DNA of 64,000 nucleotides from Hydrangea macrophylla (taxonomy: Eukaryota; Streptophyta; Magnoliopsida; Cornales; Hydrangeaceae). Numbering within the stretch: position 1 is the first letter of the stretch; each line of letters starts with the position of its first letter. The stretch is from positions 30,854,218-30,918,217 of the forward strand of contig CM066982.1 in the NCBI GenBank assembly GCA_033977485.1, written 5' to 3'. Under the pieces are notes generated by a model, which saw only the letters and a program-made list of their open reading frames with translations, searched no databases and was not told where the DNA came from. Made by a program: the position numbers and the translations under genes. Of this stretch, positions 45,131 to 56,521 are shown piece by piece.

Positions 45131-46236
45131 GATTTCAAAATGCATTTTTGTTTCACTCCTTAACCGGGACTCGGTTTTCAATTCCGTTTCTTCCTACAAG
45201 TTTTTTCAAGCACAAGTGAGTTTTTCGAAGTGCTCCCCGTCCATTCGAACCATTATTGGACAATTTTGATCCCCAAAACTCCCGTATGCCCTTTAACGAA
45301 ATAGTTGAGGTTTCAAAATGCATTTTTGCGTCATTCTTCCTAACCAGGACTCGATTTTCAATTCCGTTTCTTCCTACAACTTTCTTTAGGCACAATTGAG
45401 GTGCTCGAAGTGATCTTGGTCTATTCGAACCATTATTGAACAATTTTGAACTCCAACACCCCGTATGCCTTTTAATGAAATAGTTGAGGTTTCAAAATGC
45501 ATTTCTACGTCATTCTCCCTAACCGAGACTCGGTTTTTAATTCTGTTTCTTCCTACAACTTTGTTTAGGCACAATTGAGGTGCTCGAAGTGTTCTTGGTC
45601 CATTCAGACCGTTATTGGACGCTTTTGACCCCCAACACCTCGTATGCCCTTTATTGAAAGAGTTAAGGTTCTAAAATGCTTCTTTGCGTCATTCTCCCTA
45701 ACCGGGACTCGGTTTTCAATTATGTTTCTTCCTACAACTTTGTTTAGGCACAATTGAGGTGCTCGAAGTGGTTCCGGTCCATTTGAACCACTATTGTACG
45801 ATTTTGACCCCCAACACCCTATATGCCCTTCATTGAAAGAGTTAAGGTTTCAAAATATTTTTTGCATCACTCTCCCTAATCGGGACTCGGTTTTCAATTT
45901 CATTTCTTCCTACAAATTTTTTAGACACAATTGAGGTGCTCAAAGTGGTCTTGGTCCATTCGGACCATTATTGGACGATTTTGACCCCCAACACCCCGTA
46001 TGCCCTTTATTGAAAGAGTTAAGGTTTCAAAATGCTTCTTTGCGTCATTCTTCCTAACCGGGACTCAATTTCAATTCCATTTCTTCCTACAATTTTGTTT
46101 GGGCACAATTAAGGTGCTCGAAGTGGTCCCGGTCCATTCGGACCATTATTGGACGATTTTGATCCCCAACACCCCTTATGCCCTTTTTATTGAAAGAGTT
46201 AAGATTTCAAATTGCATTTTTGCGTCATTCTCTCAA
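45131..46236. repeat. Left 178-bp tandem array of the CACTA element
   Basis: About six units. TTTCAAAATGC starts near 45134, 45312, 45491, 46026 and 46206, with diverged starts near 45669 and 45849, so the mean period is close to 178. Each unit contains CCGGGACTCGGTTTTCAATT, TTTCTTCCTACAACTTT and GATTTTGACCCCCAACACCC. Minus-strand frames across it repeat the same ~59 residues and are not genes. Confidence 0.9.
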
Positions 46237-46337
46237 GTATTAGACTAGTATTTGATGGTATTTGTTTCGATTTCTTCGTATAACTATCTTTAGTAAAATA
46301 ATCAAAGATTACATTTTAAACTTAAATAAACTTACCA

Positions 46338-47988
46338 TCAATTCTGCTTCGATGATGATAGTAGTTGTTGTATCATTTCCTTCATTTCCGCCTGTTCTAC
46401 TGCCATTCGTTTTATGGTGTCCTGCTGGCTCTCATGTTCTGTTGCCATTCGATTTATGGTATCTTGCTGGCTCTCAACAATGCCACGTAAGGAAGTCACC
46501 TCTGGATCAGGTCCGCTAGATACTGTTTGAGATGTGTGTGACGGCGTTGGCTTAGGCCCGTGACCAAGACCCTTAACATAACCTGGCTTCTTCCCCAACA
46601 CACAATCAGCAACCTCGTCCTCTGTCGGGCGAGTCCCTCCCTCAGATACAGGCTGGTTCAACCTCACCTCCATTTCATCCTACATAGAATGTGGAAACTT
46701 ATATAAGCATTCATTACCAAAACAAAACACAAGTTTGATAAGATATACCTAGAAACTTACATGTATCACCCTAGCCTGGTCACAACACCAACCATTCTCG
46801 TCTGTGTGGCGTGACCATTTAAACCATTCACAGCGGCCGAGAGGCTTCTTTAAGTCCTTTTCCTACAATAAAAAAAAACTAAATAGAATCGCAAAGAAAT
46901 ATTCTTAATTTAAAGACTTGTATAAATATTTGTATTTACCTTCTTTGCTTTACCCGCCACAAATGCTCGTGATCCCATACAATGGGTGACAGTCTGACAG
47001 GCTCTATTCTTCTTATTTGTCTCAGACCGTTTCTTCGAGAGTAAATAATTTGAAGTAAGTTTACAAGGTTAAATGTCGTTCTCAAATTTTAAAAAAATAC
47101 TTGTAATTGTACCTTAAAGGCTTCCGATGAGAAATAGTCGCATTTATTATCCCACTCTTCCTGACTCAAGATAATGGAGCAATGGGCACGTGCCTCATCC
47201 ACTGAGGGGTACTTTTGAAACAACTTGTGCAGCTCGTGATTGCTGCTCCTCCTACGTGCCATTACAAGCTCAGTGCAGGTTTGTTTAGCATGAGGTGCAG
47301 TTGTATCCACATCAATCCTCATCTGCAAGTTAAGAAAACCAAACATATGAAATACAAAAGCCTATTATTGTCTAAAATATGCATATGTAAAGTTTTAATA
47401 ATAAACACTATTTAATATACATTCAAACGGGTGAACAACTCCTCCTTATCTGTTTCAGGCACTTCACTCCATTTGTTGTATTTCTTTGAAATGTTCTCCC
47501 TAGTAAGGACGCCGATCTCACTAGACAGCTTGGCAGATTGGATTTCGTCAGTTGGTCTACCCAAGATAGGATCTATATTAACTATGAGCTTGTGGCCAGT
47601 AGCTCGTATCAACTTATCTAGCCCTTTACCTCTAGTGCGCCCACGACCACTCACGTTAGAACCTATAATAAACAAACAAAAGAATCACAAATCATTAATA
47701 TTAATAAGCATCACTGTAACGCGTTTGAGCATGTATAAGATATTATATTATCTCTAAACATAATATATATATATATATAGCATAATAAACATTACCAATA
47801 GATGATGGGGTATGCGGAGTGGAAGGCTCAGATGGTACGCTCGCCTCGCCTACCGAGTGATGCTGGACAGAGGAATCATGGTGTGAAGATGACTCTGATT
47901 GATTTAGTGGCCGGTCTCCACAAACTCTAAGCTGATCATCTCTCAATAGTGACAATGATTTAGTGTGACGTCGTGTTCCAGGTGCCAT
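46338..47988 (-). CDS. En/Spm-type second protein (Transposase_24-like), six exons
   Basis: Predicted exons on the minus strand: 47796-47988, 47421-47662, 47113-47322, 46940-47032, 46761-46862 and 46338-46679. They total 1182 bases, 393 residues, with GT/AG borders at every junction and no internal stop. The product has a Ser/His-rich N-terminus, a basic GRGRTRGKGLDKL segment, a block with WDNKCDYFSSEAF, the family signature TNKKNRACQTVTHCMGSRAF, and WFKWSRHTDENGW. VLGKKPGYVKGLGHGPKP follows, then a Gln/Glu-rich coiled coil repeating ESQQDTIxRMA. These are features of the plant En/Spm Ptta transposase family (PF03004, from memory). Likely role: accessory DNA-binding protein in transposition. 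The start is the first ATG of the open exon. Confidence 0.8.
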
Positions 47989-48522
47989 AGTTGAACCTGG
48001 AATTCACCAAAAATTCATAGTAGTCATGCGTATTAACCAATCGAATGTTCAATTATTACTAAAGTCACCTACTCAGTCAAACTAAACATAACAATATATC
48101 TTCATACATCCAAAATCCAAACGAACTATAAATTCAAAATCCAAAGCCAATATGAATTGGAAAAAAATGCATAGTAATCATTAGTATTAACCATTCAAAA
48201 TCATCCATTCACTAAGAGAATGTGACCGACTTAGTCAATTAAACAAAACAATATATCTTCATACATCCAAAATCCAAAGCCAATATGAATTAAAAAAAAA
48301 TATCGTTTATGAATCGATATTGTTCCATGCAATGAGATCAAAATGAGGCATAGATTTCAGTAATACAGTCCAGACGCCTGTAATCTGCAACAAAAAAATA
48401 TGCATCAATGTCAATAAAGTAAAAATTAAAATTAAAATTAAAAACAAAAAAACCAAGTTTGTGTAGTGATTATACATATGCATATTTATAAAAATACATT
48501 AGCTTTTAACTATAAAATTACC
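47989..48522. other. Spacer between the two CACTA genes
   Basis: No gene. It should hold the promoter of the 46338-47988 gene and the 3' end of the transposase gene. A ~160-base duplication repeats TATCTTCATACATCCAAAAT (near 48098 and 48254). Confidence 0.5.
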
Positions 48523-48792
48523 TCACACATTAATATCACTATCATCATCATCATCAGTATACACATGATCATCAGAGTCATCCATATACTCAATGAGGGT
48601 TTCATCCTCTTCATCCCCTTCGTCACCGTCATTGCCTTCTTCTATGTCTTCATCATCATGATATATGAAGTCGTTGCTATGTTCGACTCGTTTACTTGTT
48701 TGTGCAATTCTAGCACCCACAATTTCAGGAGGAATATCTTTCCTATTTAATGCCCCAACTTCATTCTCATGAACATGGACAAAATTCGATGG
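48523..48792 (-). pseudogene. Former acidic C-terminal tail of the CACTA transposase
   Basis: In the same frame as the last transposase exon, and separated from it only by a TAG at 48793-48795, 89 further codons stay open. They read GALNRKDIPPEIVGARIAQT and then a strongly acidic tail (about 30 Asp/Glu). This indicates that the stop is a recent substitution and that the original protein was about 90 residues longer. Confidence 0.65.
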
Positions 48793-51700
48793 CTAATTTT
48801 CTTGGTACACCTCATCAGTAACCATGTTTACATCATCAACATCCATTTCTGCAGGTACTACCTCTGGAACATCGTACACATGCCTATGATGAATATCCTG
48901 GACAATTTGCCAATTTGTACCCAACTTTGGGTCATTTAGGTAGAAAACTTGCTTTGCTTGGATCGCTAGCACGAAAGGATCATTCTCGTACCACCTTCTA
49001 CTTACATTTAAGCTTGTAAAGTAATCATCTTTTTGTATCCCTTTTTTCTTATTATCAATGTCGAACCAATCACATCGAAACAATACAACCTGCTTGTTTA
49101 TTGGATAATTTAGTACAAGGACTTCTTTAAGAACACCATAGAAGTTAATTAGTTGGCCATCATGTTCCCCCTCTACAACTAAGCCACTATTTTGACTCTT
49201 ACGCCGACTGTCACGTTCTCGTGTATGGAATCTAACTCCATTAACTATGCAAGCACTATATGTTCGGGCCCTATAGTCTGGACCCAAAGCTAAGGCATAC
49301 AATTGATCACTAGCTTCATTTGATCCTTCGTGGCGCAACTGTTTCATCTATTTAAAAAAAATGTGAATCTAGTTATATATATGGGTAGGTTAAACAAATT
49401 TACTTCAAATCATATCAAAACTTACATATGCTTTAAACCAACTAGCAAATTCCTGTTGGTGCCTCTCTTCTACATTTTGTTGACTCTGAGTCATCAAGTA
49501 TGTCTTATGCTCACTGAATAGACAATCAACAATAATTAGTTAACGCAACAAGATTTTTTTAACTTCATAGATATCGATATTTGAAATGATTTATGTATAG
49601 AGCTTACTCGATGTACTTGTCCAAGCTCTCACAATTATTTAGCACATATCTATGTGTAGTATCATATTCGTGCTTAGCTAGCTCAAAATAGCGTCCTGCT
49701 CCAAAAGGACGGACTTTCCGTGTGAAAACTGACAAATTGTTATCTTCCTCACCATTTCCTCCATCATAATTACGTTCATCTTTGTTAAACTTAGTATCAA
49801 TTCCACGGAGATACATAGATACAAATGTTAGACATTCATTCACAATATAAGCCTCTGCGATTGATCCTTCAGGACGAGCTTTATTAGTAACATAACCCTT
49901 AAGGGTACACAAGTACCTACAAACATAGGGAAAATTTTCAAATAAAGATATGAGCTTTTCAATAAGCATTTACATGAACTTGAATTTTCATTACTACTAT
50001 CACCTTTCAATTGCATACATCCAACGGTACTGCACTGGTCCTGCAAGCATTGCTTCATGTGGAAGGTGAATGGCTAAGTGGACCATGACATCAAAAAATG
50101 CAGGTGGAAAGATCGTTTCTAGCTTGCACAATATCTTTACAATATCGTTCTCAAGTTTCTCAAGCACTTGTAACTTCAAATTCTTACAACATAGTTCTTT
50201 GAAGAAAAAGCTTAGCTCAACTAGTGCGGTATACACATCCTTTGGTAAACATTTTTGAATTGCAATAGGTAAAAGTCGTTGTAGTAGAACATGACAGTCA
50301 TGGCTTTTCATCCCTGATACCTTATGATCCTTATCGCTCACGCAACGAGAAATATTTGATGCATAACCATCTGGAAATTTTACTGACTTAAGAAATTCAG
50401 CAATATCTCGCCTCTCATCAGGGGAAAGTGTATAACATGCGGGTGGTACGACATACGAGTCTCCCTTATGTTCTGGATGTAATTCCGCCCTTATGCCCAT
50501 GTCAACCAAGTCTAGTCTCGCTTTAAGCGTATCTTTTGATTTACCATCTATGCTCAATAATGTTCCCAACACACTCTCACATATGTTCTTCTCTATGTGC
50601 ATTACATCAAGATTATGGCGTAATAACAGCTTTTTCCAATACGGCAATTCAAAGAAAATGCTCTTTTTCATCCAATTCAACTCCTCGGGTCTTCGATTTC
50701 TCTTCTTACCAACAATTGGATGCTTCCCTGGGTTGACATCATGAACATGACGTAGTTGTTGTAGTATTTCTTCTCCAGAGCGCTCCTTAGGTTTTGACCC
50801 ATGTTCTGTCTTACCGTCAAACTTTTTGCTCCTTCGCCAACTATGATTCTGAGGCAAAAATCGACGGTGCCCCATATAACCTATCTTACCTCTCAACTTT
50901 GTTGATGATATATCCTCATTGCAAGAAGGACACGCCTTATATCCCTTAGTGCTCCATCCAGACAAATTAGCATATGCAGGAAAGTCATTTATAGTCCACA
51001 TAACAGCAGCACGTAACTGAAAACTATCCTCAGCATAGGCATCATATGTCCGTGCACCATGCTCCCACAACTCTTTCAATTCATCGATCAGTGGTTGCAG
51101 ATACACATCGATGTCTTTCCCGGGCGCAGTTGGTCCAGGTATAAGCAATGACATCATAAAAAATGGTTCCTTCATACATTTCCAAGGGGGTAAATTGTAT
51201 GGCACAAGTATCACAGGCCACATACTATAGGAGCTGGACATGTTACCAAATGGGTTGAAACCGTCACTTGCTAGACCAAGCCTTACACTACGAGGATCTT
51301 CCGAGAATTGTGGGTAGGCCTTGTCAAACTCTTTCCAAGCTTTCGAGTCGGCCGGATGTCTCAATAGGTTGTCATCATCGACACGTTTTTCTTTATGCCA
51401 CCTCATATCTTCAGCCATTTTTTTTGACATAAACAACCTTTGGAGTCTCGGCTTCAACGGAAAGTGACGTAGAACCTTATGAGGTATCTTCTTACCCTTT
51501 CCATCATTAATTTTCCAGCGGGACTCATGGCATACCGGACACTCCTCCAAATTTTCATTCTCCTTCCAGAATAGTGCGCAATCATGTTTACATGCATGAA
51601 TCGGGACATAACCCAATCCAAGATCCCGCAACATCATTTTGACCTCGTAGTGTGACTTAGGAAGCGTTTCACCTTCTGGAAAAGCATCCTTTAATAAGTC

Positions 51701-52270
51701 AATCAACGAGTTAAACGCTTTGTTGCTCCAATGATTCATTACCTTCAAATGAAACAACTTCACAACAAATGACAATTTCGAATATTTCGTACAACCCGGA
51801 TAGAGATCACTCTGCGCTTCTCTCAAAAGCTTATCAAATTTGTGTTCACCGTCATCATTAACAGAATCAGCAAAGTGACTATTAAAGTCATCTGCTGTAG
51901 AACTCTCAACAAAAGTAGCCCGCCTTACGTCTCGTATAGCATCAACCACCTCATCCCCTTCTTCATCATCATTGTCTTCCATACCATACTCAAACCCATC
52001 CTCATCATTATCTATATCGTCATGTGTAGTTTGAGGTACCTCCCCATGATATATCCATTCTGTGTAAGCCCCCATCATTCCTTTAATAATCAAGTGATCT
52101 TGGACATCCTTGGAAGTTCGGAGTGGCAAGAAGTTTAAACAATCTCGACAAGGACATCTCATAAGACTATTACTACCCAAATTGTCACATGCAAACTCAA
52201 TGAATGACCTAACACCCTTGATGTAAATTTCTGAGAGCCTTTGAGGATGTTGCATCCAACTCTTATCCAT
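48793..52270 (-). CDS. CACTA transposase, TNP2 type, four exons
   Basis: Predicted exons: 50004-52270, 49608-49916, 49426-49513 and 48793-49347, with consensus GT/AG borders (introns 87, 94 and 78 bases). Total 3219 bases, 1072 residues, no internal stop. Domains in order: N-terminal transposase-associated domain (CPCRDC at ~39-44); acidic linker (~83-110); cysteine pairs (C227, C231, C244, C247); TNP2 catalytic region with LASDGFNPFG (D336) and TINDFPAYANLSGW (D429); a CPSC pair (~447-450); HNLDVMHIEKNICESVLG; then DUF4218-like (LPHEAMLAGPVQYRWMYAIE) and DUF4216-like (NFYGVLKEVLVLNYP, VVLFRCDW) regions. It cuts and pastes CACTA ends. The stop at 48793 removes an acidic tail. Start: ATG of MDKSW, the usual start of this family. 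Confidence 0.9.
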
Positions 52271-52490
52271 AACGATCCCCTTTTTTATAGTTAAAAAAAA
52301 TAAAAGAAAAAAGAGAATAGTTAATTTTCCAAAAATAGGTAATTTGATACAAAAAAATTTGACAGAGTGACCGCGCTAAATGTCTCCCAAGTTTCAATAG
52401 CGCATATGGTCAACACCTAGGAAGCACGGACACAAACACGTCGATACGACCGATCCTAAAAAACAAAGACACGACACGCCCGAGATACGT

Positions 52491-52724
52491 TTATTTTTTA
52501 AAAAAAAATATTTGTACACGTTTCATGTATTTCAAAAAAAAAAAATCCCTCCGTCTCATATTTTGAGTCATGTATTCCATTTTGGGATGTCCCAAAATTA
52601 GTGTCCACTTTCCTAAATTGGTAATAGGATGTTTATTAGCATAGGCAAACTCAACAAAGGATTTTGCCCCTTGCATATATGTTGAAGACACTCTGTTGCC
52701 TATTTTAATCCAATTCTTATCCAT
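52491..52724 (-). pseudogene. Duplicate N-terminus of the CACTA transposase
   Basis: Minus-strand frame reading MDKNWIKIGNRVSSTYMQGA followed by KSFVEFAYAN. This aligns with MDKSWMQHPQRLSEIYIKGV and RSFIEFACDN at the start of the main transposase. Similarity ends after ~33 residues (around 52626), where Stowaway-like sequence begins. It lies 220-450 bases upstream of the real start, in the same orientation. Confidence 0.7.
52547..52622. mobile_element. Partial Stowaway-type MITE
   Basis: CCCTCCGTCTCATATTTTGA followed by GTCATGTATTCCATTTTGGG. One Stowaway terminus is present; the opposite terminus is not found. Confidence 0.5.
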
Positions 52725-53913
52725 ATTCAATCTCAACGAAACTGTCAAAATTTGAAAGTATAAAGTTCAACAAATATAGCCAAATTACACAACTTCATTT
52801 ACTAACCTAGGAAATTCACAATATGGTAATTACACTTTCTTAAATAAATGGAGATAAAATTTTTAAAAAAATTTACAAAAAAGGCTCAAATAACCAGCAA
52901 TATGTTGTAATATAAAGGCTTAGACAAGAGCCCCAAATGTTCAATTTATACAAATAATAACAATGATTATAATCAAGGACAACATGATCGAGAAACACAA
53001 TCTAGAAAAGGGTATAAAAAAAATAGTGATAACTTGGTTCATGGTCAAACTAACATAATTGTGGTTCTCACAAAAAAAGAAAAGAAAAGTAAGACTTTGA
53101 CTAAACTAGATACTATTTGAAGTATTCTCTAACAAGCCCTAACAGATGTATTTTCACGCCTGAATCACTTTTGTTTTATCTATGAAGCATGGACTCTTTG
53201 AAAAGGTAGCCGTACCCGCACCAGGTGCGCCAGGGATTCGTCTAAGTTATTTTGAATATAAAAAAAAACACAAGTTCCTCATACAATTTAAAAACTTTGG
53301 GGGTTAAAAGAGAAATAATAAGATATAATAGTGATTGCCTAGGGTATACACTAATACACTAATAGATTTGTACACACTAATGCACTAACATTGTTTTATT
53401 ATTATTTCTTTGCATTTCATTGTTTATTAGTGAGCCATTAGATTATGGTTGCTTACTTGATTGTGTAGTTTTTGTGCTTGTGAATTATTATCCAAGTCTA
53501 CATTACAAAGAAAGAACAAGATATTTAAAAACAAGACAATGTAGTTATATATAATTTATTTATTTTTTGTATGTTTACTCATGTAACTGCCATTATTTGG
53601 GTGTGCCTATACATATATGCGTGTTTTTATGGGGCAATATATTGATTGAGACTGTGTGCATGTGTGTTTGCATAATAATTAATATGTATTTTTTTCTTTA
53701 ATGTAAATATTATTCTCCACCTAAGTATTAAAATGCATGTGATTTGTTTGGTAACTTTAATAATACATGGCAAATAGAGTTATTGCTTAGTGAGACATTT
53801 TTTTGTAAATTTCTTCTTCTTCTTCTTTTTTTTTTTTTGTTTAATTCTTCTCACTAATGATCTTCTTATATTGTGATCCTTAACTAATTTCATATTTCAT
53901 TGGTTAAATTATA

Positions 53914-54137
53914 CATATGCAACAAATACAAAACTTTGCATTTATGGCATATTAAAAGCAAGTCAATGTAGTATTAAAAGGGGCAATACCTCTCTATGAC
54001 TTACAGAGTTGTAGAAGTATAACTGCATATGCAACAAATACAAAACTTTGCATTTATGGCATATTAAAAGCAAAGTCAATGTAGTATTAAAAGAGACAAT
54101 CCCTCTCTATGACTTACAGAGTTGTAGAAGTATGACT
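53914..54137. repeat. 112-bp tandem duplication
   Basis: CATATGCAACAAATACAAAA starts at 53914 and again at 54026. The two units differ at only a few positions, through ACAGAGTTGTAGAAGTAT. Confidence 0.9.
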
Positions 54138-54454
54138 AAAGATGCTTGATCGGTGATGGAGGCCACAATCGATGATGGTTGCTCACTGATTTGATCGTGA
54201 GAGCAAGAGAGAGAGATTGGAAGAATTAGGAAACTGCTTCTGTGAGTGCATGAAAGTGGATATCGTGAGAGAGACCTAACTAATTATAACACCAAATCCA
54301 AAAAAAAATTAAAAAAAAATCGTTTTGGTCTAACCAATCCAAAACTGATGGTGTTTTGGAATTGGGACTTTGGCGGTTTGGCTCGTGGATTATAATTTTG
54401 GTGTTTTTTTTATTTGCATTTTTTTTGTTTTTTTTGTTTTGATTTGTTTTTTTT

Positions 54455-54842
54455 AAGGGTTAATTAATTACACTTTACTCTCTTGTGGTTTGGCTCGATG
54501 TCACTTTACCCCTTGTGGTTTAAAATTGACCACTTAACCTCCCTGTGCTTTCGGGTAAAGTGTCACCGTTACAGAAAGTGTTAAGTTGACACTTTATCCC
54601 GCAAGCACAGAGGGTTAAAGTGTCATCGGGCTAAACCATAGGGGGGTAAAGTGTCATCAGACCAAACCACGGGGTGTAAAGTGGTCACTAATTTTAGCGG
54701 TGGTACACTTTACCCGAAAGCACAGGGGGGTTAAGTGGTCATTTTTAAACCACAGAGGAGGGTAAAGTGACATCAAGCCAATCCACAGGGGGTAAAGTGA
54801 CATCAAGCCAAATCACAGGGTGGTAAAGTGTAATTAACCCTT
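54455..54842. mobile_element. Foldback MITE (AAGGGTTAATTA termini)
   Basis: The left end AAGGGTTAATTAATTACACT is the complement of the right end GTAAAGTGTAATTAACCCTT. The interior is made of GGTAAAGTGTCATC and CCACAGGGGG repeats in both orientations, so most of the element can self-pair. No coding frame. Confidence 0.8.
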
Positions 54843-55154
54843 TTTTTATTTGGTTATTTGTATTTTTTTTTTTTGGGTTGCTTTTCAAATTTGAATCCTA
54901 AAATTGATTTTGAAATTAAATATGGGATTAAAATTTGGAAGCATAGCATTATTTCCCTTAAATTTAATAATAGTGGGATCACTTGATCTGCATCCTCTAA
55001 TGGAGTAATGATATACTTGCCAAATTTGAACCCCAATTGTGGTTTCCGACATATGTGGCATGGTAGTGGGACCATTTAATACGATATAAACCAATTATAG
55101 CGTCCACTCTAAAACAAGCTAGTTTCAAGTCCAAATTAATTTAGACAAAAAAAA

Positions 55155-56181
55155 GGGTAAATTACACAAACCTCCCCTGAGGTTTGCCTTAATTACACGG
55201 ACCTCCCCTCTTGTTTCAAAAATTACACAGACCTCCCTCGAGGTTTGAATTAGGTAACAAAACGCCCCCTCCCCTAATGGTCCGTTAGTTTTTTTACATT
55301 AGCCTCCCCTGAAAATTACAATTAGCCCCCCTAATATTATAAAATTGTCATACTAAAGCCCCCTTTCTCTTATATTTTTGTGCTAATTATAAAATCCCTC
55401 CTCCCTCCTATGTTTTTGGGTTAATTTTTTTAACATTAATTTATATCTACACAAATTATACACAAAACATATATAAATAGGTCCAAATTTTTTTTCCCCC
55501 GAACAAACCTCTATCAAGCGTCCCCTGTATTAATTTTCTAGATCCGCCCCTGTCCCTATGCTTCAAAAGTGGACACTTAACCCCCTGTGATTGTGGACTA
55601 AAATGGAAATGTTATGATTTCACTCAAAACTGACAAAAATTCTAAAATTGGTTAAAAATATAAACATTTAATCCATTTTGTGATGTTAATTTTGGGGTTA
55701 ACGCTCTTTGAGTGAAATCATAACAGTTCTATTTTAGTCCACAATCACAGGGGGTTAAGTGTCCATTTTTGAAGCATAGGGACAGGGGCGGATCTAGAAA
55801 ATTAATACAGGGGGGGCTTGATAGAGGTTTGTTCAGGGGAAAAAAAATTTGGACCTATTTATATATGTTTTGTGTATATTTTGTGTAGATATAAATTAAT
55901 GCTAAAAAAATTAACCCAAAAACATAGGAGGGAGGAAGGCTTTTATAATTAGCACAAAAATATAAGAGAAAGGGGGCTTTAGTATGACAATTTTATAATA
56001 TTAGGGGGGCTAATTGTAATTTTCAGGGGAGGCTAATGTAAAAAAAACTAACGGACCATTAGGGGAGGGGGAGTTTTGTTACCTAATTCAAACCTCGAGG
56101 GAGGTCTGTGTAATTTTTGAAACAAGAGGGGAGGTCCGTGTAATTAAGGCAAACCTCAGGGGAGGTTTGTGTAATTTACCC
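55155..56181. mobile_element. 1-kb near-perfect inverted repeat (foldback element)
   Basis: The left arm 55155-55629 and right arm 55706-56181 are reverse complements over ~475 bases with few differences, around a 76-base spacer. Outer ends are GGGTAAATTACACAAACCTC and GAGGTTTGTGTAATTTACCC. The arms include GACAGGGGCGGATCTAGAAA on the right and its complement on the left. No coding frame. It lies inside the CACTA element, upstream of the transposase. Confidence 0.9.
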
Positions 56182-56521
56182 AAAAAAAAATTTCAAATTA
56201 GTTGAACAATTATTCTTTAGTAAAACGATTATAATCTTTTATTTATGGACAATATATATAATATCCAATTAGGAAATATAAATCAAACTAATTTATTTTA
56301 ATTTTTGTACAATTTAATAATTTTTTTAAAAAGTCTCTTTAATTAATTTCTTGTTGTTGCAATAACACTGACAAATTTAATATAAGGGGCGATGTTTTAA
56401 AAAAGCGCGCAATATTTTGTGTTTGCGAGTAATTCAACTGATATTATAAATTTAAATGTTTGGTGAATGTTAATCTCGTGCACAGGTCTTTGTGCACGAG
56501 ATTAAGTGTCGTGAATGTAAA

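Larger units (their letters stand above)
52271..54454. other. CACTA 5' non-coding region upstream of the transposase
   Basis: AT-rich DNA. Contains a damaged second copy of the transposase start (52491-52724), a Stowaway-like fragment, and a 112-bp duplication (53914-54137). The transposase promoter should lie here; I see no clear TATA box at a convincing distance. Confidence 0.5.
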
